From contig CM057002.1 in NCBI GenBank assembly GCA_029891345.1, forward strand, positions 64,312,590 to 64,376,589: 64,000 nt of DNA, read 5' to 3'. The stretch comes from Dryococelus australis. Lineage: Eukaryota; Arthropoda; Insecta; Phasmatodea; Phasmatidae. The notes beneath the pieces are model-generated. The model ran no database searches and was not told where the DNA came from. It saw only the letters and a program-made list of their open reading frames with translations. Both the position numbers and the translations under genes were made by a program. Below, one piece after another: positions 1 through 11,850 of the stretch (position 1 is the stretch's first letter; each line of letters opens with the position of its first letter).

Positions 1-479
1 CTCCATATTAATTTAATGGACCTTGATATTATTAACATGGGATGATATTTAGTATACTCATATTTATAGTAGAGGGTGGCGATGTTTTTCTCAAAAATAC
101 TATGGCACCTCTTTTAAATGTAATTATCTACTTTAATCCTATGAAATGTGTTTTTGTATCTTGTATTGTTAGATGCTAGATGCTTCGTTCATAATGTTAG
201 GACCATGCTTTATTTAAGTTAATGTTACATTTTAATTTGAGGTATATTCACTACCGTCGTATTCATGGTCTCGTAATGTCGGCAGATTATTATCTACAAA
301 GCAACGAAGTTGTAAGACTTTTTAATACATATTTGGATATTTTGACTCATGGACTTCGGGACTCTGTGCCGAATGACATGGTTAATAATTGATCTATGTT
401 AACTGGCTAAATATTGTAGGGGGGTTAAAATAATAATTATTACTCACTACATATGTAATGGTTTGACTACGTGGTTTTT
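1..479. other. AT-rich stretch, nothing recognised
   Basis: No open frame, repeat or inverted terminus was recognised. The sequence is AT-rich like the rest of the background. Confidence 0.4.
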
Positions 480-489
480 AGTGGGTAGC

Positions 490-690
490 CTCCAACGTCA
501 TAGAGTGAGCAGACGCAGTGGCAAGCCTCTTCGTACTCGCCTTCGGGAGGACCTGGGTTTGAATCCCGATGCAGCCACCCTGATCTCGGGTTTCCACATT
601 TTTATAAATCACTTCAGGCCATGGCCGATTGCATCCCAGTTTCTGCTCCTTCTCTCATGACCAGGGCGCCGACTTGTAAAAAAATATTGC
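490..690 (+). mobile_element. tRNA-derived SINE (family A)
   Basis: A pol III-type head is visible: an A-box-like stretch around 510-525 (ACGCAGTGGCAAGC) and a near-consensus B-box at about 555-566 (GGGTTTGAATCCC), spaced as in a tRNA. The body continues with GCAGCCACCCTGATCTCGGG and an unrelated tail to about 690. Boxes A and B followed by a non-tRNA body is the standard SINE layout. The 65-codon open frame across it is not a gene. No second copy of this body was found in the window, so family membership rests on the head alone. The 3' limit is approximate and no target-site duplication was seen. Confidence 0.6.
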
Positions 691-1205
691 GCTGGCTCAA
701 AAATGAGAAACAGTAAAGTACGGAAGGTGGTGGAGCGAAATTATACCCAAAATATTTCAAGCGGAATATTTGAAAATTGGTGTGGCCTAGGCACAAAATT
801 AAGGTGAATGGCAGCACCTGTTTGTTACCACGCTACAAAACACTACTTTCAGCACAATCCTGTACTCAAAATAGAATTAGCAACATAATATCAAGGGTTC
901 GAAGGTCTGGAATGTTGGGAGAGAGGGCGCTGAGCACCCTTAAAAATATGTTTAGGGATTTCATTATGTTAATCACACCCGCAGCTGCCGCCTATGTCAA
1001 CGACCTCCCTGTCGAAGAGACGTTAAGCCATACCTATGTACCCAACTGCTTACCTTCAAACTTCTAACTACCGAAGCTTCTTGTTGGATTCCATGCATTT
1101 ACAACGGGATTCTCTGGACGGGAACCAATTTAAGTGGAGTGAGGTAGTTTCTTCTATGGGATAGTATACATCCACTAATTCGTAGCACGAGTCTTCGGAA
1201 CGGGC
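691..1205. other. Unassigned sequence
   Basis: A 96-codon open frame (777-1067) shows no recognisable motif. It looks like chance or decayed element sequence. Nothing else was identified. Confidence 0.3.
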
Positions 1206-1270
1206 ATTGAGTCTGGCAAATGGAGTCTGGCATTGAGTCTGGAAATGAGTAGGCTACCGCCTACTCATTT
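1206..1270. repeat. Short direct repeats and a perfect 12-bp hairpin
   Basis: GAGTCTGG is repeated three times at 1208-1242. A perfect inverted repeat follows: AAATGAGTAGGC (1243-1254), a TACC loop, and GCCTACTCATTT (1259-1270). No element was recognised around it. Confidence 0.7.
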
Positions 1271-1279
1271 CTCATCAAG

Positions 1280-2800
1280 GAAATCCCATTTTTTTACAGA
1301 GGGGGAAAAAATAGTAAAACCCAGAATTAAAATTTGAGCAAAAGACAATTACAAGTACACGTATGTACCAAATTCTGGAACTTTTTATGTCGAAGAATAA
1401 AACATTTCGATTATAGAAACTAATTAGTGTCCATAGTAACGCAATATTTCATAGGATGGAAAATAGGAAAAACTTGCATGGCAATTCAGTGCTTAGCGCG
1501 TAGAGCATATCTTCTTAACTTACGGTGTTTTAAGTCTACAGTGCGGTTGCTAATAGGCAGAGCCATTAAGCTCCCTCCGCCCCCTCCATTTTTCAACAGA
1601 AGGAAAGACTAGCTCTTGAGAAGGCCACTCGCGGAGCTGCATCTACCAGTCTTGCGAGAACTGTATTGTGGAGGAGGATGAGGAGGCATTTCCTCAGTGT
1701 CTCTATTTCGCCCTTATCCCTCACGGCCCGTTTTCGCTTTATTGTTACGACCTCGCGGAGCAGGATTGGTCATGGCGGAGGGAGGAAAAGAGGCTGCCCT
1801 CTAGGGGTAAGGGAAGTACGTGCCCCAGATGCTTGCCGGGGCCTTGGGCTGCGACTTTACTGCCCACGAGGATAAGCACGGGGGTGGGTTGGGAGAGGGT
1901 GAATCTAGAGTAGAGACGTGGGCCGGTTTAAAAGGCTGAAATGAAACAGGCGCATGTCATGGCCTTTCCGCGGGTCTCGGTACGTAAATGAATTGGCCAG
2001 TAGAATGCGCGCTGATCGTTAAAAGCGGCTGCTACGGACGACGCCCACAGTTTTAAGGGGGAAAATATCCTATCCGTATTGGTTCTTTTTTTTTTACATA
2101 TATTCGTAATTAAACTCTACGGCCAGACATTAAAATGAAAGCTTGGTATAGCACACAGGACAACTTAATGGTTTGTAACTTCATCCGTATTAACCCACGT
2201 GGTATAAACTTTATAAAACAATAAGGAATCCTTTGATTATGGTTATAGACGTAACGAAAGGGAAATAAATATGCCTTGAAAAACTTGATCCTTAAATTAA
2301 GAATCAGGAAATCACTGTATCAAGAAGTATACATAAATGCAAGGCATCGTCGTGGATACGTCACCTCCCCCCTCCCCCTCGTTTACTTCCCAACCCGCCT
2401 TATACAGCCCAGATCACTCTTCTCCAGAAGAATAATGTCGATGTTCCTTGTTTTGTTTTATTGCATCCGTGAGATCTTTTTTCAATACATAGCTGTACAA
2501 AGATATTGGGCAAGTAGAATTACAGTATACAAAGATTATACACAGGAAATAGTAAACACACACATATATATGTCAAACCACACGCACACGCATCACATAT
2601 TTTCCTCATAATTTGACCAATCCTGCTCCAACATGCTGTGGGACGTCGTCGTATTGCTGGAACAGAAGAAAAGGATACGAGAACAACTGGAACAAGAAAT
2701 GCTTACAAAGACATGTTATGCAATAATTTCTTAATTTTTTTAGTTTAGATATTCATCTACACCATAAAATGTTAGTTTGGAAAAAAATTCTGTCAGCTGG
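1280..2800. other. Unassigned sequence with a GC-rich block
   Basis: At 1615-1990 the base composition turns distinctly GC-rich, and two overlapping open frames (69 and 81 codons) arise there from the lack of stops. Neither translation resembles a known domain. This block could be a decayed LTR or exon, but the sequence does not decide. The flanks, including a 111-codon frame at 2276-2611, show nothing identifiable. Confidence 0.3.
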
Positions 2801-3032
2801 GGTTTTTTTTTTTTTTTTTTAGAAGCAAATTTGTTGAAGGTTTAGTGGCAAATTATTGAAAAGTTGGCTACCAAGGTAGGCTGGCTTTTTATGGACAAGA
2901 TTTAAGTTAACTGAAGCCAAGTGTAAGCAATTTTTATTCTAGTATCATGCTTATGAAAAGACTAATTTTTCTGAAAGAAATTAATGTTTTTGGACATGAA
3001 TGTAAGTACTGAAAACATGTACCTACTCACTT

Positions 3033-4057
3033 TCAAATGTTACTCTGAGCTCTTGAAAAGAGGTCTATATGAGTCTGACTTTCTTTTGCCATTACAGCTC
3101 TCTTTTGCACGTGAAACATGTTTTTGCTGTCAGTGGAATTACCCCAAAAAGTTATACCATAACACATGATGCAAAGAAAATATGCAAAATATACCAATTT
3201 TGCTGTATTTTTGTTGAAAACCTCTGCAACACTCCGCAGGTCGAAACATACTGAATTTAGTTTATGTAAAGTATACGCAATGTGAGATTTCCAGTGAAGT
3301 GAATTGTCTACTTTTAAGCCAAGAAACTTAATCACTGCAGTTTCATTAATTTTGTCTCTGTTAGTGCTAGCATATGAATTAATGTTTTTTTTTTTTTCTG
3401 TTCTTTATGATGACATGCATGAGATATATTTTCTCTAGGTTGAGATTTAATTTTTTTGCAGTAAATCATGCATTTAGCTCAGTAAATGATTTTACACAAA
3501 AAACGGACATATTTACAGAGTCTCCAAAGACTAAGATGCTAGTATCATCTGCAAATAAAATTGGAGTATTTTCTGGGGTTAAGGCACATGGAAGGTCATT
3601 TATATAAACTAGGAAGAGTAGGGGGCCTAATATTGATCCCTGTGGGACCCCATGCTTGATTTTTCCTGGTTCAGAGTAGAATAAAGTAGTTTTTCCTTTG
3701 ATCCGCACTTGTTGTCTGTTTGAAAGGTATGAGCTTATTAGTTTATTTTGTGTAACTGACTCTATATAACTTTAATTTTTCTATAAGAATGTTGTGATTT
3801 ACACAGTCAAATGCTTTAGTGAGGTCGCAAAATATTCCATTAGATGGTATATTTTTATCAAGTTCATTAAGAATTCTATTTGTTAGTTTGAAAATTGCAG
3901 CATTTGTTGGCGTGATTTTCCTAAAGCCAAACTGGAAATTTAATAAGATTTTGTGATTCTCAAAAGGCTGCAGCAACTTCTTGTCTCCTTTCTTGAACAA
4001 TGGTGTTACCATAGACCATTTGAGTGTCTGGAAACAATCCTGTATTGAACATATCAT
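3033..4057 (-). pseudogene. LINE reverse transcriptase relic
   Basis: Three open segments in different frames (4057-3743, 3708-3466, 3335-3033) carry successive RT motifs ending in FADD and a C-terminal QKRAV region. The breaks between segments and the compressed region after KKGDK show decay. The role in the parent element would be target-primed reverse transcription. Confidence 0.85.
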
Positions 4058-4764
4058 TACAAATATGGCTTAATGGAACACTGAATTCAAATGCGCATTG
4101 ATTTAATAACCTACAGCTAGTGCCATCATAGACGCTAGATAGTTTAATTTTGGTTGCAAAGAATTGATTGGCACTTTTTTTGGAGTTGTTTTTGTGAAAG
4201 ATATAGTAGGGTATTCTGTACCCTGTAGTGTAGCAATATTGTTTATATCTTGTTAAATGTTTTTTAAATCATGTTTTCTACGACATTTAAGTAGTAAAAA
4301 TTGAATGTATCCCCGACTAATTTAGGGTCTCAGGATATGCAGTCATTTACTTTTAGGTTTACAACTGGACATTGCCCTGGTGTTCTTCCTGTTGTGTTTT
4401 TTTTTTTACAATATTCCATGCAGCTTTTATTTTGTTTTGCGAATTCTTAATGAGGTCACAGAAAAAATCCTTTTTTTTTGCAGATTTTATGACATTACTC
4501 AAAATTTTGCAGTTTTTCCTGTAGTGATTCATTGTGTCAGGGTTGCTGCTGGTTCTGTCGGCCTTGTATAGTTTTCTTTTGTTTTCGCAGGAAATTTTTA
4601 TTACTTTGGTGAGCCATTAATTTTTCTTTGGATTTGTATTACTTTGGATCAGTCGGGATGGGAAAAAAATTTCAAAACAATGGAAAACTTGATTATGAAA
4701 AGAATAAAATTTTTCATTGGCTTCGATACAAGTATGCAATGTTGACCATTGCTCCCTGCTGAGC

Positions 4765-5500
4765 TCACTTTTGAATTGTAAGACATTGCATTTTCTTATT
4801 AGAAATGCTTTTGAAGGGCATTTTTATTGAAGGCATAACTAATATTTGTGCATAATGATCTGATAAGCAATGTATTACTGGGAGGCAGTGGCACTCTGTA
4901 ACTGCGTTACTATCAATGAAAATGTTATAAATTGCTGTCTGACTGGTTCTTTCTATTCTGGTAGCAAAGTTTACTATAGATTTAAGGTTGAAGGTACTGA
5001 GTAGACTATCGAGTTCAGTTCTTTGGTTGCTTTCTTTTGAATAATCAATGTTAAAGTCTCCACAGAGAATAAATTCTAGATTGACTCTGTAAATGGCTTT
5101 AAGATTTGCTTCAAGGAATATTAAGAAGTTACTAAAGTTTGCAGAAGAGGCTCTATATATAGTGAGGACCCACACTTTTTTAATCTGTCAGTTATTACTT
5201 CCACATAACTGCACTCAAAAACTTGGTCTTCGCATATCAAATGTGTCATTTTTAAACATTAAAATATTTTTGATGAAAATACAGGTACCACCCTTAGCCA
5301 TGTTATTTCTACAATAAGTGGAACAGAAGGAATAACCAGGAATTTTAATTCGCTTAGCAGAGGATTCAGTTAAATGTGTTTCTGTTAAACATAATATTTG
5401 TACATCCAAATTGCGTTCTGCGGATAATTTGTCCAGGCATACAGAAAGTTCATCAATTTTGCTTATTTAACCTCTAATGTTCTGATGAAATAAATAAAAA
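4765..5500 (-). pseudogene. LINE endonuclease domain relic
   Basis: This is the N-terminal endonuclease part of the LINE. The best run is the 136-codon frame at 4765-5175, preceded by a separate frame at 5215-5409, with further matching residues (HQNIRG, then IDELSVCLDKLSAERN) extending to about 5500 through a stop. Key family residues remain: the Glu of LTETHL, the Asp and Asn of GDFNID, and the terminal SDH. This enzyme class nicks chromosomal DNA to prime reverse transcription. At least one frameshift and one stop interrupt it. Confidence 0.8.
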
Positions 5501-5985
5501 TTATTTTCATTAATTATCGTAAATTTTTTAATATTTGCACAGTTATTGAATGTTTCTGGTGTTGAGTGTGAAAGTAAAACATATTTGTTACATGAATTAG
5601 GCCTTATGGGCATGGGTTTCTTTAGCCTAGAAAATTTCCATTAATTGTAAGCTCCAGCTGGTAAATGCCAGGTGGGATTTCTGCTTACATACATTTTCAC
5701 ATCATCACGGCTAGCTACTTACGGAGAATTGACATCAGTAACGATGGCTTAGCATTTTTCTACCCGTAATTTAATTTCCTGAGAAGTGGGTACATGGTGC
5801 CCTTCATTACGTGAAACTAGTTATGTTAGTTTAATTACTAAATATATTTTGATTCCATATCACTCTATTCATACTTACTTGCCACTTTATCTTCACTTAA
5901 TGGTTACAGATATAATATCAAAATGTTCACTAAAGCAGTATTAAATATAGTTCCAAAAGTCCGTCACTTACTCATCTTTTTCGTA
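5501..5985. other. Unassigned sequence upstream of the LINE
   Basis: This lies just 5' of the recognisable endonuclease on the minus strand and may hold the decayed 5' part of the LINE. No ORF1 motif, zinc knuckle or promoter was recognised. Confidence 0.3.
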
Positions 5986-5987
5986 CT

Positions 5988-6650
5988 GTTACGCCTCCAT
6001 AAATTGGGCGTACAAATTTAATGGAAACTGGTGTTTGCTTGCTCAGTAAGATAACAGCAGTTACAGAAACAATAATACTTTACTTTTGAGACGGGGACGT
6101 CTCATTATGCACGGAACAATACCAGCCCGCCTACACGTTCCTGGTTGACTTCCTTTGCCTTGACATCGCCCTAGTGTGTCGACCGTCAGCCCGCCCTGGT
6201 TGCTAAATCGCTCGACGCAAAATCATCTTTACACTGCAACATTATTATGACAGACTTGTTTAATACTTATAAACTAACTGTTACTTGCTGTGTACACGAT
6301 CTAGCAGTGTGAAATCGACGAACGGTAACCAATACGCGAAGTTCGCTTGCAGATCCCGACACGGACATCCGACTAGCATAACTGCTGGGAAAACACTGGG
6401 AAACATGACAGCGATCAGAGCTCTAGCGTCGTCGAGCCTACAGGGAGCGCGCGCCGTAATTCTAAATGGAATATATGGCGTTCCATGTGCAAATTCTGAG
6501 AGCTACTCGACCTGCAACTCGTTCCTATTGGTTAGGGTAGTATTGTAACCCCCTCTCGTGGTTCACCCCTAGTTTTGATTTAGTATTTAAGTCCCTGCAG
6601 CAGCTTGGGTCAGCGGAGACTGATGGCTGCTGGGGACGAGACCAATCCTG
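5988..6650 (-). mobile_element. LTR-like block (candidate)
   Basis: On the minus strand the block contains a CCAAT-type element near 6525-6535 and a G+C-richer body. It ends in TATGGAGGCGTAACA at 5988, a common form for the 3' end of an insect LTR. A plausible TG start was not fixed, no second LTR was found, and no gag-pol lies next to it. The 87-codon open frame at 6285-6548 shows no known motif. A promoter or exon of a host gene is an alternative. Confidence 0.22.
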
Positions 6651-8850
6651 AGATAAGTAATCGTATTTTCAAAATGTAGGGCTCATAAAGTTAGTAAGGT
6701 AGAATCGGACAATTGCTGTCAAAAATTACTTGTAGAAGTAATTCTGTTTTCTCGAACATTGAAGCCAAACCAGATAAAAAAAAACACATAATTGATAAAA
6801 ATGTTGAATATTAAAATCACTTAGCTCTCATGACAAAAACGAGTACAGTAATGATAAGAGCATTCATAAATTATGTAGAATGTTATATAATAAAACACAT
6901 TTAATAGAGAAATGTAAAATTAAGGCTGTTGTGGAGTCTACCTGGTTTTGCAACCTGTAATTTTGAAGACGTTTGGAAAATGTAAACTCATATGAGTAAT
7001 TGAGAAAAAATTATTTGTCATTTAAACAAGTTACAATATACTTTATAAAATCAATGCAAATTCCCTTTAAAAGTGTTATTAAGAATTTAATTCCTAAAAT
7101 GGGTAATGGCATGATAGAGTTTGAAAATGTCAGAATTTTAAGGTTTCTGCTCAGAGTAGAGTTTTTTAAAATATTAGCCTGCACTGATGATCCAGCGCGT
7201 TACATTCAAATGATAACAACGTTTTATGGAAAATGCGATATATTTCAATATCAGGATCATAAAACATTAAGTGTGTCTTAAAATCAATTTACGACATAGC
7301 AAAAATATAAAAATTAATGTCACGCAGTTTCAGTCTATAATACTGACAACGGTTTTAATAATCACAACATTACAACTATTAATACTGAATGGTGAGAAAT
7401 TATAAGAATACTCACTCGGGGCATAAAAATAATTACATAAACAATATATTGCCCCGACAACACGCCACATTTACAAGACGGCATGCAGTGCCCATAATAT
7501 CTCAATGACAGATTAAATACAAGTTCCTTAATATTACCAGCCAGTGGACGTAAAGGAAGATCACTATAGCAAGTCCAAATTGCTTAAAGCAATTTTCAAA
7601 AAGTATACCCTTATTTCTCCGGAAGATTTTCCGGTCACGATTTATTCTGCTTAGACTCCTGTAATTGAAATATAGCTGGCCGCCACATGAACTTTAATCT
7701 CCGCCAATACTACTGTTGGATAAGCATGAACTCACGTGCCTAGAAATTGCATTTAACTGTTACAATGTACTCCTAGTTGCCAACGAGTGATGATGGCTGA
7801 CTCTTAATATTGTATTTAGTATTCTCACCAGCTTGCCTTATCTTTAAAATATTCCTCGAACCAATCCGTCGACAGAAGAGGACGAAAAATAATGAAACTC
7901 ACTTTCAGAGTGATAACAATTCCTATTAGGTGCCAACTCTCTTAATTATTAAATAAATGTCCTTAAGGATTGCTGCTCACATTTTCCTGCATACGATGAA
8001 CACGCACATAAGATACACGGATTAGTAACGGAGCATACACATAATTGTTAAATATTTCTTGGCTCCAAGTATAATTTATATTTAAAAACATGGCAAACGC
8101 CGTAGCCAAAACGACCCATCAAAGGGCATTTACCATAAAAGCTACACGTTAAAATTTATTACTTCAAAATAATCTGACAGGTTTAATTTACACGACGACA
8201 TCCAATATGAGTTTACGGCCCTCCAAAGCGTCGTTCAGCTGAATATTGAAAATTATAAAAAAGGCAGTTAAAATGTTTCTGCTTCAGGCAAAGTGTGGAC
8301 AGTTCGTCGATACAAACACCATTGAGCTGGGCCAGACAAACGGGGCAGAGGCTATCAAGCTAGACTACGCATCTGAAATACAAAATGCTGAGATTCAAAA
8401 TTATTCATACACATGTTTACCATTAAAAGTTTAGAACGTGCAAGCCAGAAATTATCCAATCGTGCTACTCTAGAAATGAAGGCCGCTCACCACCAAAATT
8501 AAGCACTCTGAAAACTTACAGGAAAATTACAAAACTTGACCCGTTTTTTTTTCTCAAACTGTCCAGCACTCGCCGATACTGTTCGTTCCCGTCAAGGCAG
8601 ACCATCTTACACAGCTAAAATTAACGTATCTACAAGCAAACGATGTCAAGCTGAAATGGACATTACAATTTCAATCACGCTGTATCCATTATGACTGTCG
8701 ACGATGCCCTCTTTACAATATGCAGGTAGTCTCGATGTGGAGATCGGTAGCAGAATATATTTGAGAGAGGTCAGAGGTCCTACCCGCCAGTAGTCACGTG
8801 ACCCCCTCCAATGAAATTTAGTCACGTGCCGTGAGGGGAAAGAAAAAGGA
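6651..8850. other. AT-rich stretch, nothing recognised
   Basis: A 93-codon frame (7000-7281) and a 62-codon frame (8246-8434) have no recognisable motif. No terminal inverted repeats or tandem arrays were seen. Confidence 0.35.
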
Positions 8851-8855
8851 GTAGG

Positions 8856-8898
8856 GAGGGTGGACCAGCTGGCCAAGGAGGACCTCATCGCACGCTGT
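8856..8898. repeat. Inverted repeat, left arm
   Basis: About 43 bp beginning GGAGGGTGGACCAGCTGGCC recurs in inverted orientation at 9161-9205, with the TG/CA microsatellite between the arms. Similarity does not extend outward on either side. Confidence 0.7.
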
Positions 8899-8926
8899 AC
8901 ACACACACACACACACACACACACAG

Positions 8927-8992
<66 letters not shown>
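8899..8992. repeat. Compound (CA)n-(TA)n-(TG)n microsatellite
   Basis: An AC run, an AT run and a TG run of about 50 bp follow one another. Because CA runs meet TG runs, the tract is itself self-complementary. Confidence 0.95.
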
Positions 8993-8997
<5 letters not shown>

Positions 8998-9160
8998 TCT
9001 GCCTCAAAAGACACATTATAATTAATCGCAATTTCTTTTAAAAAATGACATTCAACGGAGATCTGTCAGAAAAGAACACTGATTCGGAATATATATTCAT
9101 TAAAAGGCTTGCAGCGGTTCTGCGCTCCTTTGAATAGTTTGCGCCATCGCCACCGTCGCC

Positions 9161-9205
9161 AGCGCGCGAGGATGTCCTCCTTAGCCAGTTGGTCCACCCT
9201 CCTTA
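9161..9205. repeat. Inverted repeat, right arm
   Basis: The reverse complement reads GAGGGTGGACCAACTGGCTA and matches the arm at 8856-8898 with a few substitutions. Read on the minus strand it falls in a 106-codon frame (9066-9386) that is not otherwise recognisable. Confidence 0.7.
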
Positions 9206-9415
9206 TATATATAAGTAGTACTGCTATTTCTTTGTATTCCTTTTGTATTTTCCTTTGAGTGTAATGATTGTAGCTTTGATCGTAAAATATAGTCCATATT
9301 TTCAAAAACTTGTGTGTGTGTTTCGTAGTTGTGTTTTGTAGTTTTGTAACCAGTTTTTTCTTCAATATGGAGGGGTTTTGATGCATGACTGTTTGGTCGT
9401 GGTTACTTGGGAAAA

Positions 9416-9838
9416 GAGACCTTGTGTTGCCCTACAGTGTAGGACGAGGGAAGGGCCTCACTTTTATTGCTCTCAGCTACACTACAAACAATTCCATTTA
9501 CATTTATCTACACGTTTGATATAAAACACATTTATTCAATTATAGACGTCTCGAACCGCTAATGACTCGACTAATGCATATAAGACTATTTATCGGAACC
9601 TATTAGATCAGTCGCAACCGTCGGAAATTATATTCAGTGACTCTTAGACTGACTCGGCCTCAAGAACTGAATCTATTTAGCCCCGCCTCACATCTACGTG
9701 GGGTTGCACTTACAACTGAGTACTGATGCCGTTCTACGATCGCACAGGGCACCGCTGAGCTTCACCGTCTTGGACTACGCCTCGTCATCGTGGGGGCCGA
9801 TGATGTCTGAGTAGGGGGAGGGGGGGGGGCTTGTGACA
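9416..9838 (-). mobile_element. LTR-like block with TGTCACAAG start (candidate)
   Basis: On the minus strand the block opens with TGTCACAAGCCCC at 9838 and reaches an AATAAA signal near 9458, about 40 bp before a possible CA end. The order TG start, body, AATAAA, CA end matches an LTR. A TATAAAAG lies just upstream at about 9850, which would be unusual for an LTR of this extent. No paired LTR, primer-binding site or pol was recognised. Confidence 0.28.
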
Positions 9839-9947
9839 CCCTCCTTTTATACAAGGCCTCTTTTCCTCCTGCCGACCCATTTGTTTAATTATCATCAACC
9901 AAACACCACACCTTGGCTGCGTCCATTAGGCCTCCTAGCTGCCACAT

Positions 9948-10430
9948 TGTTCCCCCCGTAACGCCAGAGAGTCTGAGTTTCGGGTCTCTCGATGTTGAAC
10001 TCTGCACTCTCTACTCAATGCGCTGTCATCTCGATCACTGCACACGCCCGGCTTTAATGCCCATTCAAGACTGCCAGCACAGACGCAAGCCGCGGCTTAT
10101 ATAGCTGAGATGCCCTGCGCCAGAAGATTCTTCGCACCTCGAGTTGCGCCGAGGGAATGTACGACCAGAAAGTTCGCGCGACGTCCTCCCCCTACATAAG
10201 TCATTCAATCTTCCAGAGAAGGGAGTGACATGAGTGATGTTAGCATTATCGAGTCCCATTGGCACTGCTCCCACTCTCTCCTGGGATTTGGTGATGTCTT
10301 CCTGAGAGGACTGCATTATGACCGCCCGCACGTGGAGGGGAAGGGTTTGAAGGCGAAGCGGCTGCATGTAACAGTGTTATTACAGTTTATGTATAATAAT
10401 ATCTTCGCCAAACAATTTTCCACCTAAACA
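9948..10430 (-). mobile_element. LTR-like block with TGTTTAGG start (candidate)
   Basis: On the minus strand it starts TGTTTAGGTGG at 10430 and ends GGGGGAACA at 9948 (483 bp). A TATATAAG box is present near 10100 and an ATTAAA signal about 50 bp below it. The next bases on the minus strand are ATGTGGCAGCTAGGAGG, where TGG could begin a tRNA primer-binding site. The 5-bp flanks (CACAT and TGGAT) do not match, so it is not an intact solo LTR. No coding region of a retrotransposon follows. Confidence 0.35.
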
Positions 10431-10978
10431 TGGATACACGCATGTTCAGAGGAGTGGGGTCATTCACCAATTCACATGATTTTGTTGTGGCATGGTGTGC
10501 ACATATATACATATCATAATCAGACACAACATGTTAGACCATTTTTATTTTATACTTTATACACTGTTTTGAACATAATTGTAAAACTCTGCATTTGTAT
10601 GCTTTATCCGATTACTTAAAAATACGTAATTTCATGGGAATAAGCAAGCTTGTGATTCTTTTATTTATTTCATATTTTCCAATCACCAAAACATAGAAGC
10701 ATTTTGGGTGGGACTCTAGTTTACAGATTTTGCAGAGATTCTGATTTTCATTAACGGGTAGGTCTTGGATCTATGTGTAATTTAGAATATATTTTGAAAA
10801 CATAAATTACATCCAATTAGTCAGGCGAAATATGACAGGCGAGCTTACAAGCTTCCTCAAGGCATACATTTGGAAATAACGATAATAAGCACGAGGAGTG
10901 CGGCCAACAATCATAATACTACAACACACAAACATTTAAATTGAAATTTTACGTCTATGGGTGGGGACAACCGAAGGA
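10431..10978. other. AT-rich stretch, nothing recognised
   Basis: No frames of note, repeats or inverted termini were seen between the LTR-like block and the minisatellite. Confidence 0.35.
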
Positions 10979-11850
10979 TTGATGGAAGGATCGAACGAAG
11001 AATTGGGATTGATTGAAAGATTGGTGAGAATTGATAAGGATTGGTGAGAAATTCTGAGGAGGATTGATAATGGTTGGTGAGAATTGCAGAGGATGAAGGA
11101 GGAGGATTGGTAAGGATTGTGGACGATTGTGAAAGAGGATTGGTGAGGACTGTAGAGCATTGTGGAGAATTGAGGAGAATTGGTGAGGATTGAGAAGGAT
11201 TGGTGAACATTGCGGAGGAGAACTGGTGAGGATTGTGCAGGATCGATGAAGATAGAGTAGGATTGGCGAGGATTGAGGATGATTGGTGAGGATTGAGGGG
11301 AGAATTGGCGAGGATTGAGAAGGATTGAGGGAAGGATTGGTGAGTATTGTGGATTCGGATATGTGACGATTTTGGAGGATTGCGACAGACGATTGGTGAG
11401 TATTGAGAAGGATTGTTGAGCATTGAGGAGGATTGGTGGGGATTGAGGATGATTGGCGAGAAATGAGGAAAATATTGGTGAGAATCGTCAAGTATTGTGG
11501 AGGAGATTGGTGAGGTTTGAGGATTTCTGAGTATTGTGGAAGATTGGTGAGAATTGAGGACGATTGGTGAGGATCGATGGGAGATTTGGTGAGGATTGAG
11601 GGAATGATTGGTGAGGATTGTGGAACATTGTGAAGGATAATTGGTGAGGATTGAGGAGGATTGGCCAGGATTTTGGAAGAGGATGGGTGAATATTGGTGA
11701 GGATTGAGGGAAGGATTGTGAAGGAGGATTGAGGAGGATTGGTGAGGAGCATCGATGAAGATTACAGGGAATTGTGTAGTAATTGTGAGGATTGAAGAGG
11801 ATTCCTGAGGATTGTGGAGAAGGATTGGTGAGGATTGAGGAGGTGGATAA
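10979..11850. repeat. Irregular GGATTGGTGAGGATTGA minisatellite
   Basis: About 870 bp consists of variants of GAGGATTGGTGAGGATTG at irregular spacing (roughly 16-33 bp between GGTGA anchors). On the minus strand it reads as Pro/Ser/Asn-rich protein (LTNPPQSSPIL type) over 265 codons (10955-11752) and in two other frames. These frames exist only because the repeat lacks stops. G and A are strongly concentrated on the plus strand. Confidence 0.92.

Larger units (their letters stand above)
2801..5500 (-). mobile_element. Degenerate non-LTR retrotransposon (Jockey/CR1-like LINE)
   Basis: Read on the minus strand, the order is an AP-type endonuclease, a reverse transcriptase, a C-terminal region, and a poly-A tail (the T-run at 2801-2820). 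Endonuclease signatures appear from 5500 down to about 4770: LTETHL, LCGDFNIDY and LSDHYAQ. Reverse transcriptase signatures appear from about 4010 to 3470: VTPLFKKGDK, a CDLTKAFDCVNH segment, GVPQGSILGPLLFLVYINDL and the catalytic FADD. A FLGLKVDN...W segment and a YGITFWG...QKRAV segment follow at 3335-3080. The frame changes several times. The stretch between the KKGDK motif and the QFGFR motif is shortened, so part of the palm is missing. The copy cannot encode a working protein. No ORF1 (gag-like) was seen, which suggests 5' truncation near 5500. The family could be Jockey, CR1 or a near relative; a tree of the RT domain would decide. Confidence 0.88.

Noticed and set aside
1666-1913. Overlapping frames in a GC-rich block as a gene
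   Set aside because: Two frames are open at once, neither has a domain, and no splice or promoter context supports coding.
10955-11752. 265-codon minus-strand open frame rich in Pro/Ser/Asn
   Set aside because: It is a translation of the GGATTGGTGA minisatellite. Other frames of the same repeat are equally open.
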